Source: Pseudomonas fluorescens (lineage in GTDB: Bacteria > Pseudomonadota > Gammaproteobacteria > Pseudomonadales > Pseudomonadaceae). From it: a stretch of 64,000 bases of DNA. Positions 8,319-16,427 of the stretch are shown here, in pieces (the stretch's first letter is position 1; every line of letters begins with the position of its first letter). The notes under the pieces were generated by a model, which had not been told where the DNA came from, did not search any database, and saw only the letters and a list, made by a program, of their open reading frames with translations. Location of the stretch: contig NZ_CP038438.1 in the NCBI RefSeq assembly GCF_004683905.1, positions 4,216,001 to 4,280,000 of the forward strand, read 5' to 3'. The position numbers and the translations under genes were made by a program.

Positions 8319-9074
8319 TCAAGTCGCCGGGCGAATCGCCTTGATCAACGACTGCAGCGAATAACCCAGCCGTGGCGCCAGCACTTCGGCGCGGGCGGTC
8401 AGCGCCTGCATGTCCAGCTCCTGATCGAGATCCGCCGGCACAATCAGAATCACATTGCCCTCCTTCACCGGCAGCTCCCAGTAATGCCGGTGATAGAGCC
8501 CGCGCAACAACGCCGCGCCCAACGGTTTGCCGTCATCGGTGGCCCACTGGTTGATCACCAGCCAGCCGCCCGGGTTCAGACGCTTCTGACAGTCGCCGAG
8601 AAAACTCCAGGCCAGGTGCCCGACACCCGGGCCGACATCGGTGTACAGATCGACAAAGATCAGATCCGCAGGCTCGGCCGTCGGCAGCAACTCCAGCGCA
8701 TCGCCGACCCGAATGTACAAGCGCGGATCGTCATCCAGCCCCAGGTACTCGATCGCCAGACGCGGCACGTCCGGGCGCAGTTCGATGGCTTCGACGTCTT
8801 CCAGCGGCAGGAACTTGAGGCAGGCCTGGGTCAGCGTGCCGGCACCGAGGCCGAGAAACAGCGCGCTCTCCGGTTGCTCATGGCACAACGCGCCAATCAG
8901 CATCGCCCGGGTGTAGTCATATTCGAGCCAGCTCGGATCGGCGGTGAACACGCAGCTCTGTTCGATGGCATCGCCAAATTCCAGAAAGCGGTAATCGGCC
9001 ACTTCCAGCACGCGAATCACGCCGAACTCATCCTGTACCTCGGCGAGCAACAGCTCGACGCGCTCCTCAGTCAT
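8319..9074 (-). CDS. Spermidine synthase-like methyltransferase-fold protein
   Basis: 251-residue protein with the Rossmann fold of polyamine synthases. The cofactor loop is LFLGLGAGTLTQACLKFLP, followed by VEAIELRPDV, GDALELL and LIFVDLYTDVGPGVGHLAW, where spermidine synthases carry the proton-acceptor aspartate motif. It lacks the usual N-terminal beta domain length, so it belongs to the short SpeE-like group of unknown substrate rather than authentic spermidine synthase. Start at the ATG read leftward from 9074. Divergent from the DAHP synthase gene, with about 150 bases between. Confidence 0.82.
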   Translation of the reverse strand: MTEERVELLLAEVQDEFGVIRVLEVADYRFLEFGDAIEQSCVFTADPSWLEYDYTRAMLIGALCHEQPESALFLGLGAGTLTQACLKFLPLEDVEAIELRPDVPRLAIEYLGLDDDPRLYIRVGDALELLPTAEPADLIFVDLYTDVGPGVGHLAWSFLGDCQKRLNPGGWLVINQWATDDGKPLGAALLRGLYHRHYWELPVKEGNVILIVPADLDQELDMQALTARAEVLAPRLGYSLQSLIKAIRPAT

Positions 9075-9227
9075 TTCGTCTCCTGATGGTCACCGGGCGC
9101 GGTGACGCGATGGCACCGCTGCGGCGCCGTGGCAAAGCGGCGATTGTCGGTGATGGGGCGGGAGCAGGTCACGCACTAATTGCTGCTACCATGGGCTTCC
9201 CGTGCGTAGAACCAATTAGAGACCGTG

Positions 9228-10574
9228 ATGAGCCAACCGTGGAGCCCTGACAGCTGGCGCGCCCTGCCGATCCAGCAACAACCCCAATACCCCGACGCCG
9301 CGCACCTGCGCCAGGTCGAGCAGACCCTGGCCAGTTATCCGCCGCTGGTGTTTGCCGGCGAAGCGCGCGAGCTGCGCCGTCAGTTTGCCGAAGTGACTCA
9401 GGGTCGGGCGTTCCTGCTGCAGGGCGGCGATTGCGCGGAAAGCTTTGCCGAGTTCTCGGCGGCGAAGATTCGCGACACTTTTAAAGTGCTGCTGCAAATG
9501 GCGATCGTCATGACCTTCGCCGCCGGTTGCCCGGTGGTCAAGGTCGGGCGCATGGCCGGCCAGTTCGCCAAACCGCGCTCGGCCAACGATGAAACCATCG
9601 ACGGCGTGACCCTGCCCGCCTACCGGGGCGACATCGTCAACGGTATCGGCTTCGACGAAAAAAGCCGCGTGCCGGATCCGGAGCGCCTGCTGCAGTCGTA
9701 CCACCAGTCCACCGCCACCTTGAACCTGTTGCGCGCCTTCGCCCAGGGCGGTTTTGCCGACCTGCATCAGGTGCACAAGTGGAACCTGGACTTCATCGCC
9801 AACTCGGCACTGGCCGAAAAATACAGCCACCTCGCCGATCGCATCGATGAAACCCTGGCGTTCATGCGCGCCTGCGGCATGGACAGCTCGCCGCAACTGC
9901 GCGAAACCAGTTTCTTCACTGCCCACGAAGCGCTGCTGCTGAACTACGAAGAAGCCTTCGTGCGTCGCGACAGCCTGACCAACGATTACTACGATTGCTC
10001 GGCGCACATGCTGTGGATCGGTGACCGTACCCGTCAGCTCGACGGTGCTCACGTCGAATTCCTGCGCGGGGTGAACAACCCGATCGGGGTGAAAGTCGGC
10101 CCGAGCATGAACCCGGATGATCTGATTCGCCTGATCGACGTGCTCAACCCGGACAACGATCCGGGGCGCCTGAACCTGATTGCGCGGATGGGTGCGAACA
10201 AGGTCGGTGATCACCTGCCGGCGCTGATCCGTGCGGTGCAGCGTGAGGGCAAACAGGTGCTGTGGAGCTCCGACCCGATGCATGGCAACACCATCAAGGC
10301 CAGCAGCGGCTACAAGACCCGCGACTTCGCGCAGATCCTGGGTGAGGTGAAGCAGTTCTTCCAGGTGCACGAAGCCGAGGGCACTTATGCCGGCGGGATT
10401 CATATCGAGATGACCGGGCAGAATGTCACCGAGTGCATCGGTGGTGCGCGGCCGATCACTGAAGACGGGTTGTCGGATCGTTATCACACCCACTGTGACC
10501 CGCGGATGAATGCCGATCAGTCGCTGGAACTGGCGTTTTTGATTGCTGAAACCCTGAAACAGGTTCGCCGCTGA
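9228..10574 (+). CDS. Class II 3-deoxy-7-phosphoheptulonate (DAHP) synthase
   Basis: Condenses phosphoenolpyruvate and erythrose 4-phosphate in the first step of the shikimate pathway. 448 residues, the plant-type class II family. Visible: PxxVFAGEARELR near residue 45, LLQGGDCAESFAEF with the metal-binding cysteine, SDPMHGNT with the metal histidine, GGIHIEMTGQNVTECIGG and the C-terminal THCDPRMN. Start taken as the ATG at 9228 rather than the adjacent GTG at 9225. A second, unrelated class I enzyme is encoded at 23757 in this window. In P. aeruginosa the corresponding class II enzymes serve primary or phenazine metabolism depending on the copy; no phenazine genes are near here. Confidence 0.95.
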   Translation: MSQPWSPDSWRALPIQQQPQYPDAAHLRQVEQTLASYPPLVFAGEARELRRQFAEVTQGRAFLLQGGDCAESFAEFSAAKIRDTFKVLLQMAIVMTFAAGCPVVKVGRMAGQFAKPRSANDETIDGVTLPAYRGDIVNGIGFDEKSRVPDPERLLQSYHQSTATLNLLRAFAQGGFADLHQVHKWNLDFIANSALAEKYSHLADRIDETLAFMRACGMDSSPQLRETSFFTAHEALLLNYEEAFVRRDSLTNDYYDCSAHMLWIGDRTRQLDGAHVEFLRGVNNPIGVKVGPSMNPDDLIRLIDVLNPDNDPGRLNLIARMGANKVGDHLPALIRAVQREGKQVLWSSDPMHGNTIKASSGYKTRDFAQILGEVKQFFQVHEAEGTYAGGIHIEMTGQNVTECIGGARPITEDGLSDRYHTHCDPRMNADQSLELAFLIAETLKQVRR

Positions 10575-10600
10575 ATCAGTCAGATTTTTAGCGTCGGGCA

Positions 10601-10688
10601 GGCCGCCTTCGCGAGCAAGCCCGCTCCCACACTGGATCTGTGTCGTACACAAAACCCATGTGGGAGCGGGCTTGCTCGCGAAGAGGCC
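10601..10688. repeat. REP doublet, family A
   Basis: Inverted pair of the gcgagcaagcccgctcccac repeat between the convergent ends of the DAHP synthase and YcaQ-like genes. Confidence 0.9.
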
Positions 10689-10691
10689 CGC

Positions 10692-11918
10692 TCAGTCACA
10701 GCCGATCTGCGCCAATGCCACCCGCAACCGCCCCGCACTCTCACGCTGACAATTAAGCTGTACTCGCTCCAGCCCCAGCCAATCGGCCATCTGCCGCAAA
10801 TTCAACGCCAGCGCCAGCATCCCCTCTTCGTCCAGCCCCGGCTTTTCCTCGTGCACTGCATGCACCGCCAATCGTCCCGACGCCCGCTCGGCGCGCAGAT
10901 CGACCCGCGCGGCAATCCGCTCGTTGTGCAGAAACGGCAACACGTAATAGCCGTAGACCCGCTTGTCCTGCGGCGTATAGATCTCCAGCCGATAGCGAAA
11001 ATCGAACAGCCGCTCGGTACGACTGCGCTCCCAGATCAGCGAATCGAACGGTGACAACAGCGCACTGGCGACGACTTTTCGCGGGACTTTCGGCTGCGGC
11101 AGGCAGTAGGCGATCTGTCGCCAGCCAGCGACTTCGCAGGTCTGCAATTGCCCGTCCTCGACCAGCTCCGCCAGACGCGGGCGCGCATCGCCAGGGTTCA
11201 AGCGGAAATAATCGCGCAGATCCTTTTCCGTGCCGACGCCCAGTGCCTGGGCCGCGTGCAGCAGCAGACCACGCTGCGCTTCGGCTTCATCCGGCAACGG
11301 CTGCTGCAGAATCGATGTCGGGATCACCCGCTCCGGCAAATCATACAAACGCTCAAAACCGCGGCGGCCGGCGACGGTCACTTCACCGGCGGCGAACAAC
11401 CATTCCAGCGCATGCTTTTCCGCGCTCCAGTCCCACCATTGCCCGGCCTTGTCCTCGCGGGTCGACAGACTGCCGGCGCCCAATGCACCGCGCGCCTCAA
11501 CCGCGCTTAAAACCCGGCGCACGACGTCCTGCTGCTCAAGACCAAACTTCGCCAGTTGCTGATAGATGTCTCTGCCAGTTCTGGCCCGCTGCATCCGCCA
11601 CCCCATCAACGGATACATCGCCAGCGGCAGCAACGACGCTTCGTGGCCCCAGTATTCGAACAGCGTGCGCCGACGGCCCGAACTCCAGGCAGCCTGGTCG
11701 AGCAGATCGGAAGAATAGGAACCCAGACGTGAAAACAGCGGCAGATAGTGCGAGCGCACCACGGCGTTGACGGAGTCGATCTGCAACAGCCCCAGCCGTT
11801 CGATCAGCCGGTTGAGTTGCGGCGCCTTGACGGTCGGCGGCTGGCGCCCATTGAACCCTTGGGCAGCCAGCGCCAGTCGTCGCGCCTGTTTGAGAGAAAA
11901 GGCCAGAGTCGCGGGCAT
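10692..11918 (-). CDS. YcaQ/AlkX-type DNA crosslink glycosylase (winged-helix)
   Basis: 408 residues, close to E. coli YcaQ (about 410), a monofunctional DNA glycosylase that unhooks interstrand crosslinks and removes N7-alkylpurines. The catalytic position in this family is a short Gln-x-Asp/Gln motif at the end of a helix; here it reads LGLLQIDS (QID at 46-48), the form I recall for the YcaQ branch. Three winged-helix modules can be inferred from length and from the RRTLFEYWGHEASLLP and SPFDSLIWERSRTERLFDF blocks. Start at the ATG read leftward from 11918, with AAGGAG 6 bases upstream; a longer frame to 11942 lacks a ribosome site. Confidence 0.85.
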   Translation of the reverse strand: MPATLAFSLKQARRLALAAQGFNGRQPPTVKAPQLNRLIERLGLLQIDSVNAVVRSHYLPLFSRLGSYSSDLLDQAAWSSGRRRTLFEYWGHEASLLPLAMYPLMGWRMQRARTGRDIYQQLAKFGLEQQDVVRRVLSAVEARGALGAGSLSTREDKAGQWWDWSAEKHALEWLFAAGEVTVAGRRGFERLYDLPERVIPTSILQQPLPDEAEAQRGLLLHAAQALGVGTEKDLRDYFRLNPGDARPRLAELVEDGQLQTCEVAGWRQIAYCLPQPKVPRKVVASALLSPFDSLIWERSRTERLFDFRYRLEIYTPQDKRVYGYYVLPFLHNERIAARVDLRAERASGRLAVHAVHEEKPGLDEEGMLALALNLRQMADWLGLERVQLNCQRESAGRLRVALAQIGCD

Positions 11919-11982
11919 GAACATCTCCTTGTCTGCTCGCAACCTACCTCACCTGAAAGTGGTTTGTGTAGTAAGGCCTTGA

Positions 11983-12204
11983 TCATTTATGCATCGGATC
12001 ATCCCAGAACGGCCGGATGGCCTCGTGTTCGACGTCGGCACGGCTGACCCCGATGTCCTTCAGCGCTTCGTCGCTCAGGCTGGCAAGCAACTCACGCTCA
12101 CGGTGCAGTTCGTACCAGCGGCTAAACTTGTGCAGCAGGTCGGAAACGATATGGCCGTGGCCGGAAAATTTTGCGTCGTCTACATACTCTCTTTGACCTT
12201 TCAT
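11983..12204 (-). CDS. DUF1127 small protein
   Basis: 73 residues with the DUF1127 helical segment WYELHRERELLASLSDEALKDIGVSRADVEHEA near the C-terminus. Small Arg-rich DUF1127 proteins have been linked to RNA binding and phosphate/carbon regulation in alphaproteobacteria; no function is established in pseudomonads to my knowledge. A strong AAGGAGG ribosome site precedes the ATG read leftward from 12204, so expression may be high. Divergent from the LysR gene at 12274. Confidence 0.88.
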   Translation of the reverse strand: MKGQREYVDDAKFSGHGHIVSDLLHKFSRWYELHRERELLASLSDEALKDIGVSRADVEHEAIRPFWDDPMHK

Positions 12205-12273
12205 CGTGTTGCCCTCCTTGTGGATGGCTCAAGTCTCGCGCTGGCGCTAAGATCAATCCAACGAATGTTTCTG

Positions 12274-13155
12274 ATGGAATTCATCACGGAGATTCATCAA
12301 TTGTCGGCCTACCCCAGTATCGATACCGATGTCCTGCGCACTTTCGTTGCGATTGCCGATCAGGGCGGTTTTACCCGCGCCGGCGAGATGGTCAACCGCA
12401 CGCAATCGGCCGTGAGCATGCAGATGAAGCGCCTCGAAGAAGACGTGCTGCAGCGACAGTTGTTCGAGCGTGACGGCCGCCAGGTGCGCCTGACCGCCGA
12501 GGGCCAGGTGCTGCTGGGTTATGCGCGGCGCATCCTGAAATTGCACAGCGAAGTGTTCAACACGCTGCGCGAGCCGCACATGGTTGGCACTGTGCGCATT
12601 GGCACGCCGGATGATTACGTGATGCGGTTTCTGCCGGGGATCCTCTCGCGGTTCGCTCAGTTCTACCCGCTGATCCAGATCGAAGTGCATTGCGAATCCA
12701 GCAAACAGCTGTTGCAGCGCACCGATCTGGACTTGTCGATTGTCACCCGGGAGCCGGGCAACGAGATCGGTCAGTTGCTGCGCAAGGAGCGTTTCGTCTG
12801 GGCCGAGGCGCAGAATTTCAGCGCCCACGAGCAGACGCCGTTGCCGCTGGCGATGTTCAACAGTGATTGTTTCTGCCGTTTGTGGGCGTGCAATGCGCTG
12901 GACGCGATGGGCCGTGACTACCGCATCGCCTACAACAGCACCAGCCTGTCGGCGCTGATGGCGGTGGTGAGCGCGGGTCTGGCGATCACCGCGCAACTGG
13001 AAAGCCTGATCACCCCGGACATGCGCATTCTCGGCGCCGCCGAGGATCTGCCGCTGTTGCCCGAGGCCAGTATCATGTTGATCCGCAACCTGAACAATCC
13101 GTCGCCGATCACCGAATGCCTGGCCGAACACATCGTCGAAGGCTTCAAACTTTAA
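12274..13155 (+). CDS. LysR-family transcriptional regulator
   Basis: LysR-type DNA-binding regulator, 293 residues from the ATG at 12274. The helix-turn-helix is VLRTFVAIADQGGFTRAGE with TQSAVSMQMKRLEE, followed by the periplasmic-binding-like effector domain from about residue 95 (GTVRIGTPDDYVMRFLPGIL). The start is uncertain: a TTG at 12301 has GGAG 9 bases upstream and gives 284 residues beginning just before SAYPSIDTDVLRTF, whereas the ATG has no clear ribosome site. Divergent from the DUF1127 gene, which it may control; its stop is 8 bases inside the end of the convergent TauE/SafE gene. Confidence 0.9.
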   Translation: MEFITEIHQLSAYPSIDTDVLRTFVAIADQGGFTRAGEMVNRTQSAVSMQMKRLEEDVLQRQLFERDGRQVRLTAEGQVLLGYARRILKLHSEVFNTLREPHMVGTVRIGTPDDYVMRFLPGILSRFAQFYPLIQIEVHCESSKQLLQRTDLDLSIVTREPGNEIGQLLRKERFVWAEAQNFSAHEQTPLPLAMFNSDCFCRLWACNALDAMGRDYRIAYNSTSLSALMAVVSAGLAITAQLESLITPDMRILGAAEDLPLLPEASIMLIRNLNNPSPITECLAEHIVEGFKL

Positions 13156-13894
13156 ACGCGAGCATCACCGCGCACAGCACCAGAAAACCGCAGAACAGCC
13201 CGCGCAGGAGCCTTTCCGGCATGGCGTGGGCGACTTTCACCCCCCAACTGATGCTGGCCAGACCGCCGATGGCCAGCGGCAAGCCGATCATCCAGTCCAC
13301 TTCGTGATGCACCGCGTACGTCACCAGGGTCACGCCGGTGCTTGGCAACGCCAGAGCCAGCGACAGGCCTTGAGCAACCACTTGGCTGGTGCCGAACAGA
13401 CTGGTCAGCACTGGCGTTGCCACCACGGCCCCGCCGACACCGAACAAACCACCCATGGTCCCGGACGCTGCGCCGAGAACACCGAGCCATGGCCATGAGT
13501 AACGCATTTCGGAGGTCACGGCGGTTTTCTTGCCGAACATCTTCAGCAGGTTGTACGCCGAGAGCACCACGAGGAACGCGACAAAACCGATGCGCATGGT
13601 TTGCGCATCAATGCCCACCGCCCAGATCGAACCGATCCACGCAAAGCAAAAACCCATGACCGCCAACGGCAGCGCATGACGCAGCTCGATGCGATTGCGC
13701 TGATGATAGCGCCACAGCGCCAGCATCACGTTGGGCACCACCATCACCAGCGCCGTGCCTTGGGCGATCTGCTGATCAAGGCCAAACCATACGCCCAGCA
13801 GCGGGATGGCGATCAAACCACCGCCGATGCCGAAGATCCCGCCCAATGTGCCAAGGGCGGCGCCAAACAGCAGGTACAACAAAAACTCGATCAC
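13145..13894 (-). CDS. TauE/SafE family membrane permease
   Basis: Inner-membrane protein of the sulfite exporter TauE/SafE family (DUF81), 249 residues with about eight hydrophobic spans. The two family repeats are visible as GTLGGIFGIGGGLIAIPLL near the N-terminus and SGTMGGLFGVGGAVVATPVL at about 150-170. Exported substrate is probably a small sulfonate or sulfite-like anion, by family only. Start set at a GTG (read leftward from 13894) because GAGGAAA lies 5 bases upstream; an ATG 30 bases further out (13924) adds a polar stretch. Divergent from the LysR gene at 14005, its likely regulator; the 3' end overlaps the convergent upstream LysR gene by 11 bases. Confidence 0.9.
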   Translation of the reverse strand: MIEFLLYLLFGAALGTLGGIFGIGGGLIAIPLLGVWFGLDQQIAQGTALVMVVPNVMLALWRYHQRNRIELRHALPLAVMGFCFAWIGSIWAVGIDAQTMRIGFVAFLVVLSAYNLLKMFGKKTAVTSEMRYSWPWLGVLGAASGTMGGLFGVGGAVVATPVLTSLFGTSQVVAQGLSLALALPSTGVTLVTYAVHHEVDWMIGLPLAIGGLASISWGVKVAHAMPERLLRGLFCGFLVLCAVMLAFKV

Positions 13895-14004
13895 AGCGAT
13901 TTCCTCATCCGTCAGGCGATTCATCCTACGCAGTCGAGGCTGGCGGGGAAACGCACAGCAACGCACAATGGCTATGCCAATTTCGCACAAACACCGAAGC
14001 ACCT
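13895..14004. promoter_or_regulatory. Divergent promoter gap between the TauE/SafE and LysR genes
   Basis: 110 bases shared by two head-to-head starts. A LysR target site of T-N11-A type could lie here; I could not single one out by eye. Confidence 0.35.
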
Positions 14005-14961
14005 ATGAATCCCAATCAGTTGACCGAACAGCTCGGGCTGTTTCTCGATGTGCTGGAAAGCGGCAGTTTTTCTGCAGCTTCCCGTCGTCATCCGCTGACG
14101 CCTTCCGCCGTCGCGCGGCGCATCGACAGCCTGGAAAGCGCGGTCGGCAGCCAGTTGTTCATTCGCAGCACCCACGTCGTAAGGGCAACCCCGGCGGGTC
14201 TGGCGTTTGCCGAGCGGGCGCGGCGCATCGTCAGCGAGCTGCAACTGGCCCGCGCCGAAGCGGTGTCGTTGAGCAGTGCGCCGGAAGGCTTGATCCGAAT
14301 CGATGCCCCGGCCGCTTTTGGTCGCCGCCATCTCGCGCCGGTCATCGCTGACTTTCTGGTGCTGTACCCGGGCCTCGACGTGCAGTTGCACCTGATCGAC
14401 AGCTTCATCGATATGCACGGCTCGAACCTGGGCAAAGTCGATCTGGTGCTGCGTGCCGGGCAAATGGCCGATACGCGCTTGGTCGCCACGCCGCTGGCGA
14501 GCATGGTGCGCATTGCCTGCGCCAGCCCCGACTACCTCAAACGCCGTGGCGCACCGCGCCATCCCGCGCAGTTGAGTGAACATGACGGGCTGGATTGGGA
14601 AGGTCTCGCCCCGCCCTTCGCCTGGCGCTTCGAACTGGACGGGCAAATGCAACTGCATCGCCCCGCGCGCATCCGCATGAGCGCCAACAATGCCGAAGCG
14701 CTGGTGTGCGGTGCTCTGGCCGGGCTGGGCATCGCGCATTTGCCGACCTGGCTGGCCAGTGAGTACCTGCTGCGCGGCGAACTGCTGCCGCTGTTCTGCG
14801 AGAACGGCCTGCCGCAACCGGAAAGCACCGGCATCTATGCGCTGCGCATGGAACAACAGACCCACTCGCGCAGCCGTCTGCTTTTGGAATACCTCAAGAC
14901 CCGCTTCAGCCCGGTGCCACCGTGGGATCTGGCGCTGCAACGCGAGCTGGGCCGACACTAG
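14005..14961 (+). CDS. LysR-family transcriptional regulator
   Basis: 318 residues. Helix-turn-helix in LGLFLDVLESGSFSAASRR and TPSAVARRIDSLESAVGSQLF; effector-binding domain from about residue 90. The sequence belongs to the large CrgA-like LysR group (AGLAFAERARRIVSEL, SLSSAPEGLIRIDAPAAFGR). Start at ATG 14005; an upstream open extension is not protein-like. Arranged head to head with the TauE/SafE permease gene (about 110 bases between starts), which is the classical position of a LysR target. Confidence 0.92.
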   Translation: MNPNQLTEQLGLFLDVLESGSFSAASRRHPLTPSAVARRIDSLESAVGSQLFIRSTHVVRATPAGLAFAERARRIVSELQLARAEAVSLSSAPEGLIRIDAPAAFGRRHLAPVIADFLVLYPGLDVQLHLIDSFIDMHGSNLGKVDLVLRAGQMADTRLVATPLASMVRIACASPDYLKRRGAPRHPAQLSEHDGLDWEGLAPPFAWRFELDGQMQLHRPARIRMSANNAEALVCGALAGLGIAHLPTWLASEYLLRGELLPLFCENGLPQPESTGIYALRMEQQTHSRSRLLLEYLKTRFSPVPPWDLALQRELGRH

Positions 14962-14970
14962 ATCCTGGAT

Positions 14971-15008
14971 AATTATCTGGCGCATTAAACATTCGGGCGC
15001 TAGATTCA
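14971..15008 (+). promoter_or_regulatory. ohrR promoter with candidate OhrR operator
   Basis: TGGCGC (14978-14983), 17-base spacer, TAGATT (15001-15006). The spacer holds an imperfect inverted repeat, GCGCATTAA aca TTCGGGCGC. Thirty-two of 38 bases match the block at 15717-15754 before ohr, pointing to shared control by OhrR. Confidence 0.65.
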
Positions 15009-15034
15009 AGCCCATCACCGAACAAGGCTTTGCC

Positions 15035-15493
15035 ATGACCACCGAACGCGACACCTGCGACGACCTGCTGCTCGACAATCAGGCGTGCTTCGCCCTGCAT
15101 TCCACTTCACTGATGATGACCAAGGTCTACAAGCCGCTGCTGCAAGCGCTGGGCCTGACCTATCCGCAGTATCTGGCAATGATGGTGCTGTGGGAAAAGG
15201 ATGGTTTGACCGTGGGCGAAATCAGCACGCGGTTGCTGACCGATCCAGGCTCGCTGACACCGTTGCTCAAACGGCTAGAAGGTGAAGGTCTGCTCAGCAG
15301 AACCCGCAGCCGTGAAGACGAACGGGTGGTGATCGTCGAACTGACCGCGCAGGGACGGGCTCTTCGTGAGCAGGCCAAAAGCGTTCCGCAATGCATCTTG
15401 GGCGCCAGTGGTTTCACCCTCGAACGCCTGCAGAATCTTCAATCTGAGCTGCAAGCCCTGCGCAGCCATCTGCAAGAAAGCCTGACCGGATAA
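15035..15493 (+). CDS. ohrR: Organic hydroperoxide sensor/repressor OhrR (MarR family)
   Basis: MarR-family repressor inactivated by organic peroxides through cysteine oxidation. 152 residues. The reactive cysteine lies in DNQACFALHST (Cys18) and a second cysteine in SVPQCILGASG (near 123), the arrangement of two-cysteine OhrR proteins such as that of Xanthomonas. The winged helix is GLTVGEISTRLLTDPGSLTPLLKRLEGEGLLSRTRSREDER. The start at ATG 15035 gives the standard length. Its target ohr lies 324 bases downstream with an almost identical promoter. Confidence 0.95.
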   Translation: MTTERDTCDDLLLDNQACFALHSTSLMMTKVYKPLLQALGLTYPQYLAMMVLWEKDGLTVGEISTRLLTDPGSLTPLLKRLEGEGLLSRTRSREDERVVIVELTAQGRALREQAKSVPQCILGASGFTLERLQNLQSELQALRSHLQESLTG

Positions 15494-15507
15494 CAGCGCT
15501 GCCCTCT

Positions 15508-15598
15508 TGTAGGAGTGAGCCTGCTCGCGATAGCGGTGGTTCAGTCGGCCCCCTTATTGCCTGCTCCACCGCTATCGCGAGCAGGCTCAATCCTACAA
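15508..15598. repeat. REP doublet, family B
   Basis: Inverted copies of TTGTAGGAGTGAGCCTGCTC (followed by GCGATAGCGGTGG) at both ends of a 90-base block. Family B differs from family A in having AGGAGTGAGCCTGC in place of GGGAGCGGGCTTGC. Confidence 0.85.
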
Positions 15599-15716
15599 AG
15601 GATCGGTTCATCAGGAAAAATATTCTTCAGCCCGCGCCCCCACCATCCGCTCTAAATCTTCACTTTCAAGCTGATCGACAGTGCCTTTAAAGGACCGAGA
15701 TTCAGCTTTCTCAAAA

Positions 15717-15754
15717 AATTATCTTGCGCACTAAACATTAGCGAGCTACATTCA
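15717..15754 (+). promoter_or_regulatory. ohr promoter with candidate OhrR operator
   Basis: TTGCGC (15724-15729), 17-base spacer, TACATT (15747-15752). Inverted repeat GCGCACTAA aca TTAGCGAGC spans the -35 and spacer. Nearly the same block stands before ohrR. Confidence 0.68.
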
Positions 15755-15817
15755 CCTCGCAGCTACTTAGCGCGCAAACAATTAGCGCAACAACAGACAC
15801 TCAATGAGGCCCACACC

Positions 15818-16237
15818 ATGCAAACTCTCTACACTGCAATCGCAACCTCCACTGGCGGCCGTGATGGTCGTGCGATCTCCAGCGACAACATCCTCGACGT
15901 CAAACTCGCTACCCCGAAAGAACTCGGCGGTGCCGGCGGCGCAGCGACCAACCCTGAGCAACTGTTCGCTGCCGGTTACTCGGCCTGCTTCATCGGCGCG
16001 CTGAAATTCGTCGCCAGCCAGACCAAACGCAAGATCCCGGACGACGCCTCGATCACCGCGCACGTCGGCATCGGTCAGATCCCTGGCGGTTTCGGTCTGG
16101 ACATCGACCTGCACATCAGCCTGCCGGGCCTGGAACAGGCGGATGCACAGAGCCTGGTCGAAGCGGCGCACCAGGTCTGCCCGTACTCCAATGCCACCCG
16201 CGGCAACGTTGACGTACGCCTGCACACCACCGTTTGA
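15818..16237 (+). CDS. ohr: Organic hydroperoxide resistance protein Ohr
   Basis: Thiol peroxidase that reduces organic hydroperoxides using lipoylated proteins. 139 residues, typical. Both catalytic cysteines are present, in FAAGYSACFIGAL (near 57) and AHQVCPYSNATRGNV (near 123), with the conserved arginine after GGRDGR. Start at the ATG 15818 after an AATGAGG ribosome site. Paired with ohrR upstream and followed by a REP doublet. Confidence 0.97.
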   Translation: MQTLYTAIATSTGGRDGRAISSDNILDVKLATPKELGGAGGAATNPEQLFAAGYSACFIGALKFVASQTKRKIPDDASITAHVGIGQIPGGFGLDIDLHISLPGLEQADAQSLVEAAHQVCPYSNATRGNVDVRLHTTV

Positions 16238-16254
16238 GAACAACACCAATCCAC

Positions 16255-16345
16255 TGTGGGAGCGGGCTTGCTCGCGAATGCTTTGTGTCATTCAACACAC
16301 AGGTTGTCTGACCGGGCCTATTCGCGAGCAAGCTCGCTCCCACAG
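16255..16345. repeat. REP doublet, family A
   Basis: Inverted copies of the gtgggagcgggcttgctcgcgaa repeat around a 45-base middle, just after ohr and before the terminator shared with efp. Confidence 0.9.
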
Positions 16346-16377
16346 GGTTCGGTGGTAGACGTGGAATCGCAGGCACA

Positions 16378-16410
16378 AAAAAGCCCGACTCAATGGTCGG
16401 GCTTTTTCTT
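16378..16410 (-). terminator. Rho-independent terminator of efp
   Basis: Stem AAGCCCGAC/GTCGGGCTT with A and T runs on both sides; functional in either direction, between convergent ohr and efp. Confidence 0.85.
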
Positions 16411-16427
16411 TCCGTAAAAAGCAGTGC

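Larger units (their letters stand above)
15494..15817. other. ohrR-ohr intergenic region
   Basis: 324 bases holding a family B REP doublet (15508-15598), a protein-like but startless leftward frame of about 35 codons (15611-15718), and the ohr promoter (15717-15754). A further TTAGCGCGC-type sequence lies at 15768-15790 just upstream of ohr. Confidence 0.6.
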
